NCBI GenBank assembly: GCA_046262415.1
Contig: JBHEMU010000136.1
Span: 1-21,468 of the forward strand
Direction: 5' to 3'
DNA from: JACDAS01 sp046262415
Lineage (GTDB): Bacteria > Actinomycetota > Thermoleophilia > Gaiellales > Gaiellaceae
Length of the DNA stretch: 21,468 bases
In this document: positions 20,121 through 21,468 of the stretch, one piece after another
Layout: the number at the start of each line of letters is the position of its first letter
Position numbering within the stretch: the first letter of the stretch is position 1
Notes under the pieces: generated by a model
Told to the model about the DNA's origin: nothing
The model's database searches: none
What the model saw: only the letters and a program-made list of their open reading frames with translations
Translations under genes and position numbers: made by a program

Positions 20121-21335
20121 GTGAACGGACAGCCGCATGATCGGCCGCGTCGTACCGCCATGGCGGCGACGGTCATCGTCGCGGACGACCAGCCGGAGCT
20201 GCGAGAGCTGCTCGCCGAGTTGATCTCGAGCGTCGACTCCCTGCGGCTCGTCGGGCTCGCGGCCGACGCCGACGAGGCGATCGCACTGGCGCTCCGCCAC
20301 CGTCCCGACGTCGCCCTGGTCGACTGCAGCATGCCCGGAGGAGGAGGCGCCGGCGCGGCGACGGGCATCGCCGCCGTCTCTCCCGCGACGCGGTTGGTTG
20401 CCTATTCCGGCTACTCCGACCGGACGAGCGTCCTCGAGATGCTCCGGGCTGGCGTCAGCTCCTACGTCGTGAAGGGGGGACCGCTCGAGGAGGTCCTCGA
20501 CGCGGTCTCGGCGGCGCTCCGGGGGCAGGCGCACTTCTCGCCGGAGGTGGCGAGGGAGGTCGGGCAGGAGCTGAGCCGCGAGCTCGCCTCTCGCGCCCGC
20601 ACGGCCGCCGAGCTCTCGTCGCGCCGGGACCGGATCAGATCCGTCCTTGCGGGGCGCCTGAGCGTCGTCTTCCAGCCGATCGTCGAGCTCGAGACCAGGA
20701 AGGTCGTCGGCTACGAGGCCCTTGCCCGGGTCGACGCGGAGCCGCGCCGGCCGCCCGACTGGTGGCTGGCCGAGGCCCGGGCGGTCGGGCTCCGGCCGGA
20801 GCTGGAAGCCGCGTGCGTCGCGCTGGCGCTCGAGCACCTCGACGAGGTGCCCCAGGGCGCCTACCTCGCCGTCAACGTCGATCCCGCCTACGTCGACTCC
20901 GACCTCGTCCTGGCGGCGATCAACGGAGCCGATCCGACCCGCCTCGTCGTCGAGCTGACCGAGCACGGGATGATCGAGGACTACCCGGCGCTGCGGAAGG
21001 CACTGACGGCCCTGCGCGACCGGGGCGTCCGGATCGCGATCGACGACGTCGGCGCCGGGTTCGCGAGCCTGCGCCACGTCCTCCAGCTGGCACCCGAGGT
21101 CGTCAAGATCGACGGCAGCCTCACCCGCGGCGTCGAGAGCGACCGCTCGGCCCGGGCGATGACGTCGGCCCTCGTCGCGTTCACGCGCGAGATCGGACAG
21201 GACGCCGTCTCGGAAGCGGTCGAGACGGAGAGCCAGCGCGAGTGCCTGCTCAAGCTCGGCATCCGGCAGGGGCAGGGCTTCTTCCTGGGCCGGCCGGCGC
21301 GGGATCCGTTCTGCGAGCTGTGGACGGCCGCCTAG
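20121..21335 (+). CDS. REC-EAL response regulator, c-di-GMP phosphodiesterase
   Basis: About 404 residues from the GTG at 20121, which has GGGGGGCGAGG just upstream; ATG at 20161 is equally plausible. A receiver domain (about 17-135) has the acidic pair Asp22-Asp23, the phospho-acceptor Asp68 in LVDCSMPG, Ser in AYSGYSD and Lys in YVVKGG. The EAL domain (about 165-400) has YEALARVD, the Asn of AVNVDP, ELTEHGM, AIDDVGAG, VVKIDGSL, VSEAVETESQ and GQGFF. The metal and catalytic residues of active EAL phosphodiesterases are all present, so it should hydrolyse c-di-GMP under control of phosphorylation. Two motif variants are seen (DDVGAG for DDFGTG, EAVET for EGVET). No GGDEF domain or histidine kinase is in the window. 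Confidence 0.93.
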   Translation: MNGQPHDRPRRTAMAATVIVADDQPELRELLAELISSVDSLRLVGLAADADEAIALALRHRPDVALVDCSMPGGGGAGAATGIAAVSPATRLVAYSGYSDRTSVLEMLRAGVSSYVVKGGPLEEVLDAVSAALRGQAHFSPEVAREVGQELSRELASRARTAAELSSRRDRIRSVLAGRLSVVFQPIVELETRKVVGYEALARVDAEPRRPPDWWLAEARAVGLRPELEAACVALALEHLDEVPQGAYLAVNVDPAYVDSDLVLAAINGADPTRLVVELTEHGMIEDYPALRKALTALRDRGVRIAIDDVGAGFASLRHVLQLAPEVVKIDGSLTRGVESDRSARAMTSALVAFTREIGQDAVSEAVETESQRECLLKLGIRQGQGFFLGRPARDPFCELWTAA

Positions 21336-21468
21336 GCGTCGCTTGCGACGCCGACCTCAGGAGCGCGGGCTTGCCCGTGCTCCGTCTGAGGCGACGCACG
21401 AGCGCATCCGGGTAGAGACCCACGCTCCTAGCTACCCAGATCCTGCAATAGCTGAGTAGGAGCGCCCG
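21335..21468. other. Hairpin cluster after EAL gene, candidate structured RNA
   Basis: Four hairpins follow one another: GGCGTCGC/GCGACGCC (21335-21352); a 16-bp stem with one 3-base bulge (21355-21391, loop TT); GGGT/ACCC (21410-21421); and CGCTCCT-AGCTA paired with TAGCT-AGGAGCG around a GAGT bulge (21423-21464). The first hairpin overlaps the EAL stop codon. No gene is visible here and no T-run. It may be an mRNA 3' structure, a small RNA, or the leader of a gene beyond the edge. Confidence 0.5.

Noticed and set aside
1..21468. CRISPR arrays, insertion sequences, tRNA or rRNA genes
   Set aside because: No regularly spaced repeats, transposase frames, terminal repeats or tRNA-like cloverleaf sequence were found on either strand by reading.

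Overview
The window is a stretch of very GC-rich chromosome with the gene density, GTG/TTG start use and codon bias of an actinomycete. The gene set (DUF3618, Holin-X and YihY-type membrane proteins, a cupredoxin-like tandem protein, a DUF2207 protein with a poly-glycine tail, a thrS-infC-rpmI-rplT-spoU block, pheST and argR) suggests a deep-branching actinobacterium, possibly class Thermoleophilia (inference only; no rRNA is present). There are no tRNAs, rRNAs, insertion sequences, prophage genes or CRISPR arrays, and no gene-free stretch over 300 bases.

Layout. (1) 138-620: argR on the minus strand with an ARG-box-like operator over its own promoter; arginine genes may lie to the left, outside the window. 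(2) 681-2746: a tightly overlapping plus-strand operon of five small or membrane proteins ending in a YihY-family protein. (3) 2794-3974: a secreted tandem cupredoxin-like protein (minus) divergent from a stand-alone cyclic-nucleotide-binding protein (plus). (4) 3964-7262: pheS-pheT on the minus strand, PheS with altered active-site motifs and PheT with an apparent CTG start. (5) 7424-12694: mostly plus-strand accessory genes: a methyltransferase, a small protein-LemA-DUF2207 operon, a minus-strand MOSC protein and a secreted glycosidase-like protein. (6) 12666-16750: the minus-strand translation operon thrS-infC-rpmI-rplT-spoU, with a structured leader before infC and a 122-bp infC/rpmI overlap. 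(7) 16749-17585: a doubtful acidic peptide, a CBS-domain protein and a small Lys/Gly/Ser-rich protein (plus). (8) 17688-19307: a membrane-anchored spermidine-synthase-like protein (minus) with a strong terminator. (9) 19395-21335: a PAS-LuxR regulator and a REC-EAL c-di-GMP phosphodiesterase (plus), followed by a run of hairpins to the window edge.

How it fits together. The minus strand carries the old translation and arginine backbone (thrS-infC-rpmI-rplT-spoU, pheST, argR), in an order that many actinobacteria keep more compactly. Here it is interrupted by blocks of mainly plus-strand envelope, secretion and signalling genes. A recurrent feature is a TAnnnT hexamer exactly 12 to 7 bases before the start codon (five genes), implying leaderless mRNAs. 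The most unusual items are the altered PheS active site, the CTG start of pheT, the infC/rpmI overlap with its structured leader, the palindrome over the promoter of the LemA operon, the alternative hairpins in the CBS gene leader, and the hairpin cluster after the EAL gene.
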